A stretch of DNA of 64,000 bases from an uncultured Coriobacteriaceae bacterium (GTDB lineage Bacteria > Actinomycetota > Coriobacteriia > Coriobacteriales > Atopobiaceae), in NCBI GenBank assembly GCA_902793195.1, contig CADBCS010000016.1:1-64000 (forward strand), read 5' to 3'. Under the pieces are notes generated by a model. It saw nothing but the letters and a program-made list of their open reading frames with translations, did no database searches and was not told the origin of the DNA. The position numbers and the translations under genes were made by a program. Positions 8,633 to 20,081 of the stretch are shown here, piece by piece. The stretch's first letter is position 1; the number at the start of each line of letters is the position of its first letter.

Positions 8633-9514
8633 CTACACCTTCTCGTGACTCACCTTGCCGAGCAAGCCGGCAGGTCGGATGACCAATACGACGATGAGCA
8701 GGGCGAACACGATGGCGTCTGCAAGCTCCGTGCTGATATACGCCTTCGTGAAGACCTCGATGATGCCCAGCAGCAGACCCCCCAGGGCCGCGCCCGGTAT
8801 GGAGCCGATGCCGCCGAACACGGCCGCCGTAAACGCCTTGATGCCCGGCATGGCACCTGTGGTGGGCATGAGTGTGGGATAGGCCGAGCACAGCAGGACA
8901 CCCGCGATGGCAGCCAGACCGGAGCCGATGCCAAAGACCATGGAGATGGTCGCGTCGACGTTGATGCCCATGAGCTGCGCCGCACCCTTGTCCTCCGAAC
9001 AGGCGCGCATTGCCTTGCCGAGCTTCGTCTTGGAGACAAAGAGGGCGAGCAGCACCATAACCACAACGCTCGCAAGCACGGTGACGATGGTGACCGAGCT
9101 TATGACGAGCTGTCCGTCAAACAGCGTGACGGACGGGAACGGAATGACCGACGTAAACGACTTGGGGTCGGCACCCCAGATGAGCTGTGCCGCGTTCTGC
9201 AGGAAATAGCTCACGCCGATGGCGGTTATGAGCACGGCAAGCGACGCCGTCTGGCGCAAGGGCTTGTAGGCCAGCCGCTCGATGACGATGCCCAGACACG
9301 TGCACGCGGCCACCGCAAGCAGCACGCCCACCAGTGGCGACAGCCCCAGGCTGTTCATGGCGACGAAGCAGACGTAGCTGCCCACCATGATGACGTCCCC
9401 ATGCGCGAAGTTGAGCATCTTCGCTATGCCATATACCATGGTATAGCCCAATGCGATGATGGCATATATGCTTCCCAAGCTGATTCCGTTTATCAGATTG
9501 GTCAAGAAGTCCAT
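8633..9514 (-). CDS. livH: Branched-chain amino-acid ABC transporter permease LivH
   Basis: A 293-aa inner-membrane permease of the LivH family. It shows the diagnostic N-terminus NGISLGSIYAIIALGYTMVY, followed by KMLNFAHGDVIMVG. Further on are the conserved MRACSEDKGAAQLMGIN cytoplasmic loop and GAALGGLLLGIIE near the C-terminus. The ATG start at 9514 is 40 bp after the livK stop. It pairs with LivM to form the translocation pore. Confidence 0.93.
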   Translation of the reverse strand: MDFLTNLINGISLGSIYAIIALGYTMVYGIAKMLNFAHGDVIMVGSYVCFVAMNSLGLSPLVGVLLAVAACTCLGIVIERLAYKPLRQTASLAVLITAIGVSYFLQNAAQLIWGADPKSFTSVIPFPSVTLFDGQLVISSVTIVTVLASVVVMVLLALFVSKTKLGKAMRACSEDKGAAQLMGINVDATISMVFGIGSGLAAIAGVLLCSAYPTLMPTTGAMPGIKAFTAAVFGGIGSIPGAALGGLLLGIIEVFTKAYISTELADAIVFALLIVVLVIRPAGLLGKVSHEKV

Positions 9515-9554
9515 GGTTTCGCTCCCTTCGCCCGCTGGGCGGAGGCCATATGGA

Positions 9555-10778
9555 TCACAACGGCTGGTACACGCCCTTCTTGATGATCGTGCCCTTGGGA
9601 TCCTTCGACACCTCGCCCGTGGCAGACCACGTCATGTTGGCACCCGTGAGGCCGCTGTAGGTGAACTTGCCCGATGAGAACGTCTCGATGAGCTTGTCGC
9701 ACATGTCCTGGGCAGACATGTCGGCCTTGAGGTTGAGCTCCTTGATGGCCTTGTAGAGGGCGCTCACGCAGTCGAAGGCGTCGGCAGCGAACTGGTTGGG
9801 GTCCTCGTTCGAGCCCACGTACTCCCGATACGCCGCGACGAAGTTCTTGGTGCCCTCGTCGTTCGCGGTCGCCACGAACGGGGTGAGCAGCATGACGCCC
9901 TCGGCAAGGCTGGTGTCGAATCCCGGAATCGAGAGGATGCCGTCCAGCCCGTCCACGCCAAAGAACTTGGGGGCGTAGCCAATCTCGTGCGCCTGCGTGA
10001 GAAGCAGTGCGGCGGGCGTGTAGTAGATGGGGATGAACACGAGGTCGGCACCGGCGCCCTTCGCCTCGCCGAGCTGCACCTTGAGGTCGTTGGAGCTGTC
10101 GTCGGTGAACGAGGACACCTTGACCACGTCGAGTCCAAGCTCCTTTGCCTTGGCGTCGAACTTCTGGAAAATGCCCGTAGAGTATGGGTCCGAGTTGTTG
10201 TAGATGACGGCGATCTTGGAGCCAAGCTTCCGATTTGCGATGAACGTGGCCGAGGCGGTTCCCTGGTTGGGGTCGCTAAAGCACATCTGGAACACGTTGT
10301 CCTTGCGCGGGATGGTCACGTTGCCGTTGGCATCGGCCTGGCCGCCGAGGACGTCGGTCGAGGAGGCCGACGGCGTGAGCTGGAAGATGCGGTCGGCGTT
10401 CGTCTCGGTGGAGACGACCTTGCAAGGCGGCGTCGTGGTACAACCCACCAGCATGTGCATGCCCCAATCCTTGAGGATGTTGTAGGCGTTGATGGCCTTC
10501 TCCGTGTCGTGCTGGTCATCCTCCCAGTTAAGGACCAAGACCGTCTTTCCCTCGGTCTCGTTAATCTTGTCGACGGCAATCTGGGCGCCGATCCTGGTAG
10601 CAGTCCCATAGATGGCGGACGAGCCGGTGAGCGGACCGATGCCGCCGATCCGTATCGCGTCGGCCGGAGGTGCGCCAACGCCCTGGGTCCCGCCACCACA
10701 TGCGGCAAGGCCAAGGCTTGCGGCCGCCAGACCAGAGAGCCGTACAAAACTCCTGCGAGTAAAACCGTTGTTGCGCAT
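9555..10778 (-). CDS. livK: Branched-chain amino-acid substrate-binding lipoprotein LivK (Tat-type signal)
   Basis: A 407-aa periplasmic-binding-protein-like lipoprotein, first gene of the liv operon. The N-terminus combines a twin-arginine motif (TRRSFVRL) with a lipobox (LAAC, Cys near residue 26), so it is predicted to be exported folded by Tat and lipid-anchored. The mature region matches the ligand-binding receptor family: IRIGGIGPLTGSSAIYG, the VAVIYNNSDPYSTGIF-like hinge strand, and a GVDGLDGI C-lobe. The start ATG at 10778 has a strong GAGGGGAAGG ribosome site. An open extension further upstream has neither signal peptide nor ribosome site. Substrate within the Leu/Ile/Val family is inferred. 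Confidence 0.9.
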   Translation of the reverse strand: MRNNGFTRRSFVRLSGLAAASLGLAACGGGTQGVGAPPADAIRIGGIGPLTGSSAIYGTATRIGAQIAVDKINETEGKTVLVLNWEDDQHDTEKAINAYNILKDWGMHMLVGCTTTPPCKVVSTETNADRIFQLTPSASSTDVLGGQADANGNVTIPRKDNVFQMCFSDPNQGTASATFIANRKLGSKIAVIYNNSDPYSTGIFQKFDAKAKELGLDVVKVSSFTDDSSNDLKVQLGEAKGAGADLVFIPIYYTPAALLLTQAHEIGYAPKFFGVDGLDGILSIPGFDTSLAEGVMLLTPFVATANDEGTKNFVAAYREYVGSNEDPNQFAADAFDCVSALYKAIKELNLKADMSAQDMCDKLIETFSSGKFTYSGLTGANMTWSATGEVSKDPKGTIIKKGVYQPL

Positions 10779-10799
10779 GTCCTTCCCCTCTGCGGATGC

Positions 10800-10819
10800 G
10801 TTCCCGCCCATGCGGGAAC
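10800..10819. promoter_or_regulatory. Hairpin in the livK leader
   Basis: GTTCCCGC-CCAT-GCGGGAAC is a perfect 8-bp stem with a 4-nt loop. It sits about 20 bp upstream of the livK start, in the untranslated leader. It could modulate translation or be an operator; nothing in the sequence decides which. A minus-strand TAAAAT about 70 bp further upstream is a possible -10 element. Confidence 0.35.
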
Positions 10820-10939
10820 ATCGGCACATTGCCAAGACGTCGTATATGTATTGCGCCCACGAGGGGCACCCAAAGTACAAGCGCTCCCTATTTTACTCGT
10901 TCGGGACGCGCGCGCATCGAGAAAAGCTCCACGCCTTCC

Positions 10940-13816
<2,877 letters not shown>

Positions 13817-13861
13817 GGGGGTTCCTCTCGAACGATGCGTTGCCACAAGTAGTGTAGCCGC

Positions 13862-13890
13862 ATTATAAAAAGAACGTGTGTTCCTGCACA
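13862..13890 (-). promoter_or_regulatory. uvrA promoter with LexA-like SOS box
   Basis: On the minus strand a perfect TATAAT (-10) covers 13867-13862. The palindrome GAACGTGTGTTC at 13872-13883 fits the Gram-positive LexA consensus GAAC-N4-GTTC. It sits immediately upstream of the -10, where bound repressor would block RNA polymerase. A weak -35 (TGTGCA) lies 17 bp upstream of the -10. Confidence 0.7.
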
Positions 13891-13952
13891 CGGAATCACA
13901 GGGTGCGCAAAACATGTTCGGGTTGGGGCGCTTGGCAGACGCCGGGCCGAAA

Positions 13953-13983
13953 GTGAGAAAAGGGGTTTGGCCCCTTTTCTCAC
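13953..13983. terminator. Long symmetrical hairpin at the end of the SEC-C gene
   Basis: GTGAGAAAAGGGG and CCCCTTTTCTCAC form a perfect 13-bp stem with a TTTGG loop. It overlaps the stop codon of the SEC-C gene. The T-run lies inside the stem rather than after it, so it may act in both directions. A near-identical palindrome occurs at 58667-58693 behind corA. Confidence 0.6.
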
Positions 13984-14900
13984 CAGTCGCGAGCCAAGGC
14001 GTCAAGGCCCTTGCGCATGCAGCACCTCTTGTACTTGCTGCCGCTACCGCAAAAGCACGTGCCGTTGCGGGCGGTTCCGGCAGCAGCGGCCCTCTTTCCC
14101 ACGAGATCGTGCGCCAGCTGGTCGCACCCCGCAAGGAAGTCGTCTCTCATCGCCTCGAAGTCCGCGTGGCCAAACTGAGCGGGGACTCCCAGCGAGCGGT
14201 CCCATGCGGCGACGCCTGCCTGCGCGCGCCTGTACCCGGTCGTCCGCATGAGGTCCCACGGGTCGATGTCGAGCAGCTCGGGGGCAATCCTGCGCCCCAG
14301 GACCCGCGACCACACGAACGGCACCAACCCCGCAACCACCATGATGTGATACCACATCTCGAGAGGGAGCTCTTTCACCCGCCCCCCAAACGAGTCGAAG
14401 AACAACTCGCCATGCTCGCGGGGCAGCGCTCGCACGCGTTCCATGGAGTGTTGCAGCGCGGCCTCTTCCCGGCCGTCCAGCCCGAGTTCGCCCAGCTGTC
14501 CGTTGAGGAGGCGCAACACGTCGAAGCGCCACATGCGGCTTGGCTCGAGGCCGAAGGGCACAATGTAATCGGTTGCGTGCGGACAGTCCGCGTTGAGAGC
14601 CGCCCCAAGGAGCCTGTCGTCGTTTGGCGCAGGCGTGTCGTTCGCGCCAAAGCAGGTCTCGCACCACGTCACAACGTCCATGGGCACGGCCTGCGCGTCA
14701 TCCACCTCGTACACGTCTATCACCCGCACGAACCGAGGCGATGCGGAAAACGCGCGAAACCACGTGTCGGCAAGCGAGTCCGGGTTGATATACGTGCAGA
14801 AGTGAGGCCGGTAGCCCAAAAACCGTTCGAGGCCCAGCCTTTGGGCCGTCGAGTCGAGCTTGTCTGCCGGCATCTCGCCATAGACCGTATACAAGAGCAT
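13980..14900 (-). CDS. SEC-C motif protein, otherwise uncharacterised
   Basis: A 306-aa cytoplasmic protein. The only motif I recognise is the C-terminal SEC-C zinc-binding motif (CFCGSGSKYKRCC, about residues 283-295), shared with the SecA tail and many small accessory proteins. The remaining ~280 residues are mixed alpha/beta and rich in acidic and aromatic residues, with no membrane segment or signal. Two cysteines (TWCETCFG) near residue 80 may form a second metal site. The start ATG has a GGGAGGTG site. It is divergent from mrp across a GGGGACGGTCCC-type repeat pair. Specific function unknown. Confidence 0.75.
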   Translation of the reverse strand: MLLYTVYGEMPADKLDSTAQRLGLERFLGYRPHFCTYINPDSLADTWFRAFSASPRFVRVIDVYEVDDAQAVPMDVVTWCETCFGANDTPAPNDDRLLGAALNADCPHATDYIVPFGLEPSRMWRFDVLRLLNGQLGELGLDGREEAALQHSMERVRALPREHGELFFDSFGGRVKELPLEMWYHIMVVAGLVPFVWSRVLGRRIAPELLDIDPWDLMRTTGYRRAQAGVAAWDRSLGVPAQFGHADFEAMRDDFLAGCDQLAHDLVGKRAAAAGTARNGTCFCGSGSKYKRCCMRKGLDALARDW

Positions 14901-14965
14901 GCGTGGGCACCTCCCAGCAGATGGTCGCGATTACCCGTTCATCCTACAGCATGTCGCCTCTTCTT

Positions 14966-15025
14966 CGACTGGTCCGGAAGGGACCGTCCCCGAAGGGCGA
15001 CTGGTCCGGAAGGGACCGTCCCCGG
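14966..15025. repeat. GGGGACGGTCCC-family repeat, two copies
   Basis: Two direct copies with period 32 start at 14966 and 14998 (CGACTGGTCCGGAAGGGACC, continuing into GTCCCC). They lie between the divergent SEC-C and mrp genes. Because there is no gene end here, the family cannot be acting only as a terminator. This is the reverse complement of the units at 5385 and 26548. Confidence 0.8.
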
Positions 15026-15049
15026 CGGACGGAATGGCGCGCAAACGGG

Positions 15050-15055
15050 TAGAAT
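15050..15055 (+). promoter_or_regulatory. Putative -10 of mrp (GGGTAGAATAGC)
   Basis: GGGTAGAATAGC here matches GGGGTAGAATAGC upstream of the esterase gene near 59905. No clear -35 is visible at either site, so an extended or activator-dependent promoter is possible. Confidence 0.35.
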
Positions 15056-15093
15056 AGCGAGTCGTTGACGATTGTCCAAGGAAAGGAGCGTCC

Positions 15094-15942
15094 ATGACAC
15101 CGGAGGAAGAAGAGGCCATTCGCCGCGAGTTCGAGCAGGCACGTAACGCGGGGCACGGCAGCCAGCCCGCGCAGGAGGAGCCGCCGTCGTTCGAGCTCAA
15201 CGAGTACAGCAGCGTCAAGCACGTCATCGGCGTGGTGAGCGGCAAGGGCGGCGTGGGCAAGTCGCTGGTCACTGGCATCCTGGCACGCGAGCTCGCCGCC
15301 AAGGGCAACAAGGTGGGCATCCTGGACGCCGACGTCACCGGTCCGTCCATCCCGCGCATGTTCGGCATGGCCAACAGCAAGGCCATGGGCATGTCCAACA
15401 TGATCATCCCCGTGATCACCAAGGGCGGCATCAAGGTGATGAGCGCGAACCTCGTGCTCGAGCACGAGGACGACCCCGTGCTGTGGCGCGGTCCCATCCT
15501 CGCGGGGGCGATCCGCCAGTTCTGGGCCGAGACGTACTGGGAGGAACTCGACTACCTGCTCGTGGACATGCCCCCGGGAACGGGAGACGTGGCCCTTACC
15601 GTGTTCCAGTCACTGCCCATCGACGGCGTGGTGATCGTGAGCAGTCCGCAGGACCTGGTGCAGATGGTCGTGGGCAAGGCCGTGAACATGGCCGCCATGA
15701 TGGAGGTCCCCGTGTACGGCCTGGTGGAGAACATGGCCTACTTCACCTGCCCGCATTGTGGCGAGAAGGTCTTCCCGTACGGCCCCAGCCGCCTGGCCGA
15801 GACTGCCCGGCACTACGGCCTTGCCGAGCTGGGACAGCTGCCCATAGACGAGCGCTTTGCCAAGGCGTGCGACGAGGGAACCGCCGAGACCACCCTGCCC
15901 GACGGCCTGCTGCCCAAAGCGATCGACGCCATAACCGCATAA
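15094..15942 (+). CDS. Mrp/NBP35-family ATP-binding iron-sulfur carrier
   Basis: A 282-aa P-loop NTPase of the Mrp/NBP35 (ApbC) family, which carries and delivers Fe-S clusters. It has the deviant Walker A VSGKGGVGKS (about residues 49-58), the DADVTGPSIPRMFG switch, DMPPGTGD, and the C-terminal CPHCG pair (YFTCPHCGEKVFPYG) that binds the cluster in this family. A ~40-residue acidic N-terminal extension precedes the P-loop. The ATG follows AAAGGAGCG. A TAGAAT -10 lies at 15050-15055. It is transcribed in the same direction as the downstream CDF gene but separated by a repeat and a separate promoter. Confidence 0.92.
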   Translation: MTPEEEEAIRREFEQARNAGHGSQPAQEEPPSFELNEYSSVKHVIGVVSGKGGVGKSLVTGILARELAAKGNKVGILDADVTGPSIPRMFGMANSKAMGMSNMIIPVITKGGIKVMSANLVLEHEDDPVLWRGPILAGAIRQFWAETYWEELDYLLVDMPPGTGDVALTVFQSLPIDGVVIVSSPQDLVQMVVGKAVNMAAMMEVPVYGLVENMAYFTCPHCGEKVFPYGPSRLAETARHYGLAELGQLPIDERFAKACDEGTAETTLPDGLLPKAIDAITA

Positions 15943-15947
15943 TCTGC

Positions 15948-16003
15948 CACGTTGGGGATACTCCCCACAGCGGCAGTTTGGCACAGGGGGACACTCCCCA
16001 CAG
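15948..16003. repeat. Paired CACGTTGGGGA/ACTCCCCACAG intergenic repeats
   Basis: Two related units, CACGTTGGGGATACTCCCCA at 15948 and GGCACAGGGGGACACTCCCC at 15980, each hold a small GGGGA/TCCCC hairpin. A third copy occurs at 43766-43790. All are intergenic. Function unknown. Confidence 0.7.
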
Positions 16004-16015
16004 TGGTGGCCCATG

Positions 16016-16021
16016 TATAAT
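16016..16021 (+). promoter_or_regulatory. -10 element (TATAAT) of the CDF transporter gene
   Basis: A perfect TATAAT followed by GG lies 28 bp upstream of the start codon. The -35 region overlaps the end of the second CACTCCCCACAG repeat and has no good match. Confidence 0.5.
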
Positions 16022-16048
16022 GGCGAGCAAACGACGTGAGGAGGCATC

Positions 16049-17167
16049 ATGGCTGAGAAGACACGTGAGTCGCAGATCGTACGCGTGAGCATCGTCGGCA
16101 TCCTGGCGAACGTGGCGCTCGCGGGATTCAAGGCCGCCATCGGGCTGCTGTCGCACTCCATCGCCATCACCCTCGACGCCGTAAACAACCTGTCCGACGC
16201 GGCGAGCTCTGCCATCACCATCGTGGGCACCAAGCTCGCGTCCAAACCCGCCGACCGCGAGCACCCCTATGGCTTCGGCCGAATCGAGTACCTCACCGCC
16301 ATGGTCGTCTCGGCAATCGTGCTGTGGGCAGGTCTCAGCTCGCTCGCGGAGTCGATAAAGGGGATCCTGGACCCCCAGACGCCCTCCTACAACACCGTCG
16401 GCCTCGTCATCGTGGGCGTGGCCGTTGCGGTAAAGCTCGTGCTCGGACGCTACGTGTCGTCGGCGGGCAGGCGTCTGGAGGCCGATGCGCTGGTCGCCTC
16501 GGGGGCCGATGCCTCGTTCGACGCGATCATCTCGGCATCCACGCTGGTAGCTGCACTGCTGTACGTCTTCCTTGGCCTGAGCGTCGAAGCATGGCTGGGC
16601 GCCGCCATCTCACTCGTCATCATCAAGAGCGGCGTGGAGATGATGCGCGAGGCGCTGAACAAGGTCTTGGGAGAGCGCGTGGACGCCGACGTGGCACGCA
16701 GCATAAAGCAGACGATCTGCGAGATAGACGGCGTGCGGGGCGCCTACGACCTCATTCTCTCGGACTATGGCCCGCAGCGCCTGTGGGGATCCGCCCACGT
16801 TGAGGTGGACGAGAACGTCACCGCAAAGGACATCGACCGCATCGCCCGAGCCATCCAGACCGAGGTCTACCGGAAGACCGGCGTGATCTTGCACACCGTG
16901 GGCGTGTATGCGACCAACACGGCCCAAGACGGCGCGGCCAACACCATTCGCGAGGCGCTGGACGAGGTGGTTGCGGCCGAGCCACACGTGCTGCAGGTGC
17001 ATGGGCTGTTCGTGGACGACGAGCTCAAGGGCGTGACCTTCGACCTGGTGATCGCCTTCGAGGCCGGAGACCGCAACGCCGTGCACCAACGCGTGCTGGA
17101 CGAGATGCACCGACGCTTCCCCGACTACGCGTTCGTCGCCGTGTTGGACAGCGACGTGTCGGACTAG
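16049..17167 (+). CDS. Cation diffusion facilitator (CDF) family transporter
   Basis: A 372-aa membrane protein that should export divalent metal (Zn/Mn/Fe/Co class) by proton antiport. Six transmembrane segments lie in residues 1-205. The metal-site motifs are HSIAITLDAVNNLSDAASSA (family HxxxD/NxxxD) and HPYGFGRIEY. Segment five has SFDAIISASTLVA, the second DxxxD-like site. Residues 205-372 form a cytoplasmic domain with extra ~80-residue length at the C-terminus, duplicated relative to short CDFs. Start ATG with GAGGAGG. Metal specificity cannot be read from the sequence. Confidence 0.9.
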   Translation: MAEKTRESQIVRVSIVGILANVALAGFKAAIGLLSHSIAITLDAVNNLSDAASSAITIVGTKLASKPADREHPYGFGRIEYLTAMVVSAIVLWAGLSSLAESIKGILDPQTPSYNTVGLVIVGVAVAVKLVLGRYVSSAGRRLEADALVASGADASFDAIISASTLVAALLYVFLGLSVEAWLGAAISLVIIKSGVEMMREALNKVLGERVDADVARSIKQTICEIDGVRGAYDLILSDYGPQRLWGSAHVEVDENVTAKDIDRIARAIQTEVYRKTGVILHTVGVYATNTAQDGAANTIREALDEVVAAEPHVLQVHGLFVDDELKGVTFDLVIAFEAGDRNAVHQRVLDEMHRRFPDYAFVAVLDSDVSD

Positions 17168-17223
17168 GACATAACTGATTGGGCCATGGTGTGGCAGTCC
17201 CCACATGGCCCCGAGGGAGCAAC

Positions 17224-18432
17224 ATGCCACGCAAGCGAAGGAGAGAGAGCCGCGCCCAGCGCAGGGATGCGCTGCTGCGCGACGCCATGCGCGTTGACGT
17301 TCCCTCGCGCGCGGACGTGTGCGTGGTGGGCGGCGGTGCCGCCGGACTCGTCGCCGGCATCGTGGCCGCAGAGAGTGGCGCGCACGTCGTGGTTCTCGAG
17401 CGCGACCTGGAGTGCGGGCGGACGATCCTGGCCACCGGCAACGGTCGGTGCAACTTTGTCAATCGCCGCCTCGACCCCGCGTCCTACAACGACCCCGTCT
17501 TCGTGGGGGCGGTGTGCGACGCGTCGTGGCTGGACGACGTGCTGGGGTTCTTCCGGGAGTGCGGGCTCGCGTGGGCCGAGGAGGCGGAGGGGCGCTTGTA
17601 TCCCCTCTCGCGCCAGGCCGCCTCGGTGCGCAACGTGTTGCTGGCACGCGCCCGTCGCGCCGGCGTCCTTTTGGCCCCGGCACGCGAGGTCATCGACATC
17701 CGCCTCGTCGCCGGATCTGCCCTCGTGCGCTGCCAAGAGCTCCATGGCGACGAGAGGTGCGCGTCGCTTGGTGCCTCGTCCGTGGTTCTCGCCTCCGGTG
17801 GCGGCATGGCTTCGTTCGCCACGAACCTGGAACTCTCCATGAGAGCGGCAAGCCCGGTGCTCTGCCCGCTCGCCTGCACGGGCATCGACCTTGCGCCCCT
17901 GGACGGGCGGCGCGTGCACACCAAGCTGAGTCTGCGGCGGGACGGCCACGAGGTCGCACGCGAGCACGGAGAGGTGCTGTTCCGCGACTATGGCGTCTCG
18001 GGCATCGCCGCCTTCAACCTCTCGCGTCACGCGCTGGCGGGTGACAAGCTCGTGCTCGACCTGCTGCCCGGACTCTCCGTCGAGCAGGCGGTCGCGCTTG
18101 CCGCGCACACGCTCGACGGCGTCCTCGACCCCACCATGGCCAAGGTGCTCCTAGCACAGTACGGCTCGCGTGGCGAGGCGGTGGCCCATGCCAAGCGGCT
18201 CGAGCTGCGGGTGGAGGGGCCTGCCGAGAGCGACCGAGCGCAGGTGTCGCGAGGCGGACTCTCCACCGACCAGTTTTCGCCTGCCACCCTCGAGGCGCAC
18301 GACGCCCCCGGTGTGTACGCCTGTGGAGAGGCACTCGACGTGGACGGTCCGTGCGGCGGGTTCAACCTCGCGTGGTCGTGGAAGAGCGGCATGGTCGCGG
18401 GACGAGCGGCCGCGCAGGCGGTGCAACCATGA
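17224..18432 (+). CDS. BaiN/HI0933-family FAD-dependent oxidoreductase
   Basis: A 402-aa flavoprotein of the HI0933/BaiN-like family. Visible are the dinucleotide-binding fold VVGGGAAGLVAGIVA, GRTILATGNGRCNFVN (the family's FAD-contact loop), VVLASGG, VLFRDYGVSGIAAFNL, and the C-terminal YACGEALDVDGPCGGFNLAWSW flavin site. The first ~35 residues are Arg-rich. The ATG at 17224 has an AGGGAG site; a longer open frame from 17179 is less likely. It overlaps the next FAD gene by ATGA, so the two are translated together. The substrate is not evident. Confidence 0.88.
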   Translation: MPRKRRRESRAQRRDALLRDAMRVDVPSRADVCVVGGGAAGLVAGIVAAESGAHVVVLERDLECGRTILATGNGRCNFVNRRLDPASYNDPVFVGAVCDASWLDDVLGFFRECGLAWAEEAEGRLYPLSRQAASVRNVLLARARRAGVLLAPAREVIDIRLVAGSALVRCQELHGDERCASLGASSVVLASGGGMASFATNLELSMRAASPVLCPLACTGIDLAPLDGRRVHTKLSLRRDGHEVAREHGEVLFRDYGVSGIAAFNLSRHALAGDKLVLDLLPGLSVEQAVALAAHTLDGVLDPTMAKVLLAQYGSRGEAVAHAKRLELRVEGPAESDRAQVSRGGLSTDQFSPATLEAHDAPGVYACGEALDVDGPCGGFNLAWSWKSGMVAGRAAAQAVQP

Positions 18433-20051
18433 TCGAGGTCACGGGCATCCGCATTCCTCTCTCGCGGCTCGACGGCTCCACACGGTGCGAGACGCGCGCG
18501 TGCCGGGCGGCGCTCCAGCGCATGCTGCGCATCCGGCCAGGTGACATCCTGCAGCTCGACCTGCGCAAGCGCTCCATCGACGCGCGCAAGAAGGACGCGA
18601 TCGTGGTCATCTTTGCGGTGAGGGCGAAGCTGCGTGGCGACGAGGCCAGGATCGCCCGCCGCCTGGGTAGGTCCTGTCGCGTGCTGGACGAAAGCCCCTA
18701 CACACTGCCCTCCCCCATCCCTGCGCCGCAAGGACAGCGTCCCGTGGTGGTGGGCGCCGGGTGCGCCGGCCTCTTTTGCGCGCTGGCACTCGCAAGCGCG
18801 GGACTGGAGCCTCTGCTCGTGGAGCGCGGTGACAACGCCGAGCGCCGAGGCGCCGCAGTCCGGCACTTCAACGAGACCGGGGAGTTGGACTCGCAGAGCA
18901 ACATCCAGTTTGGCCTCGGTGGCGCCGGGACCTTCTCGGACGGAAAGCTGGGAACCGGCACCAAGAGCAAGGCGCATCGACTCATCCTCCAGACGCTCGT
19001 AGAGGCAGGCGCCCAGCGCCGCATCCTGTGGGATGCGAAGCCCCACGTAGGCAGTGATGTGCTGCCCAGCGTGGTGACGCGTATCGTGGAGCGCATCGAG
19101 GAGTTGGGCGGCGAGGTGCGCTTCCGCACGCAGCTCACCGGACTTGACCTGCGAGACGCACGGGTGCGTGGCGCCGTCCTCAGCACAGGCGGCCGAGAGG
19201 AGCGCGTGGCCACCACCGACGTGGTGCTTGCCTGCGGCCACTCGGCCCGCGACGTCTTTGAGCTCGCCCGCGACCTTGGCGTGCGGCTCGAGCGCAAGAC
19301 CTTTGCCATGGGTGTGCGCATCGAGCATTCGCAGCGCGCCATAGACCGGGCGCTCTACGGTCGCTCGGCGGGACACCCCGCCTTGGGAGCCGCGCCGTAC
19401 AAGCTTGCCCAGCACCTTGACGACGGTCGCAGCGCCTTCTCCTTCTGCATGTGCCCGGGTGGCTACGTGGTTGCGGCGGCAAGCGAGCCCGGCGGCGTGG
19501 TGACCAACGGCATGAGCCTCTCGGACCGCGCGGGCACCAATGCCAACGCAGGTCTGCTTGCCAACGTGTTTCCAGGCGACCTTCCCGGCGAGGACGTGCT
19601 CGCCGGCGTGGACCTGCAGCGCGCATGCGAGCAGGCGGCCTTCCAGGCGGGTGGCGGCTCGTTCGTGGCACCTGCCCAGCTCGTGGGCGACTTCCTGCGC
19701 GGCGAGGGCTCTACGTGCGCGAGAGGCGTGGCCCCCACCTATCCGCGCGGCGTCGCATGGGGCGCGCTCGACGACATGCTGCCACTCTATGTGCTGGACA
19801 CCCTGCGCGAGGCCATTCCCCTCATGGCATGTAAGCTGCGCGGCTTCGACGCGGCGGACGCCGTGCTCACCGGCGTGGAGACCCGCTCCAGCTCGCCCGT
19901 GCGCATGACGCGCGATAAGGACGGGCAGTCCGTGAGCGTGCGTGGCCTGTGGCCCTGCGGCGAGGGTGCCGGCTACGCGGGCGGCATCATGAGCGCGGCA
20001 ACCGACGGCCTGCGCACGGCCGAGACCCTTGTCGCCAGCCGCCTCGCCTGA
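18429..20051 (+). CDS. Uncharacterised FAD-dependent dehydrogenase (COG2509-like)
   Basis: A 540-aa flavoprotein. Residues 1-90 are a small basic domain (TGIRIPLSRLD, DILQLDLRKRSIDARKK) typical of COG2509 proteins. Then comes the Rossmann motif VVVGAGCAGLFCALALASAG, QSNIQFGLGGAGTFSDGKL, VVLACGHSARDVFEL, CMCPGGYVVAA, and a C-terminal GEGAGYAGGIMSAATDG FAD contact. The start at 18429 overlaps the stop of the preceding FAD gene (ATGA). The coupling of two different flavoproteins suggests a shared, unknown redox step. The reaction is unknown. Confidence 0.87.
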   Translation: MIEVTGIRIPLSRLDGSTRCETRACRAALQRMLRIRPGDILQLDLRKRSIDARKKDAIVVIFAVRAKLRGDEARIARRLGRSCRVLDESPYTLPSPIPAPQGQRPVVVGAGCAGLFCALALASAGLEPLLVERGDNAERRGAAVRHFNETGELDSQSNIQFGLGGAGTFSDGKLGTGTKSKAHRLILQTLVEAGAQRRILWDAKPHVGSDVLPSVVTRIVERIEELGGEVRFRTQLTGLDLRDARVRGAVLSTGGREERVATTDVVLACGHSARDVFELARDLGVRLERKTFAMGVRIEHSQRAIDRALYGRSAGHPALGAAPYKLAQHLDDGRSAFSFCMCPGGYVVAAASEPGGVVTNGMSLSDRAGTNANAGLLANVFPGDLPGEDVLAGVDLQRACEQAAFQAGGGSFVAPAQLVGDFLRGEGSTCARGVAPTYPRGVAWGALDDMLPLYVLDTLREAIPLMACKLRGFDAADAVLTGVETRSSSPVRMTRDKDGQSVSVRGLWPCGEGAGYAGGIMSAATDGLRTAETLVASRLA

Positions 20052-20081
20052 CCCGAAAATCGGTCCAAGACGGCGCCAGAC

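Noticed and set aside
7537..8891. An N-terminal extension of LivM (87 extra codons) and similar extensions of uvrA, uvrB, murI and the radical SAM gene
   Set aside because: The extra codons read as His/Arg-rich antisense-like sequence, overlap upstream genes or promoters, and lack ribosome sites; internal ATG/GTG starts fit the families.
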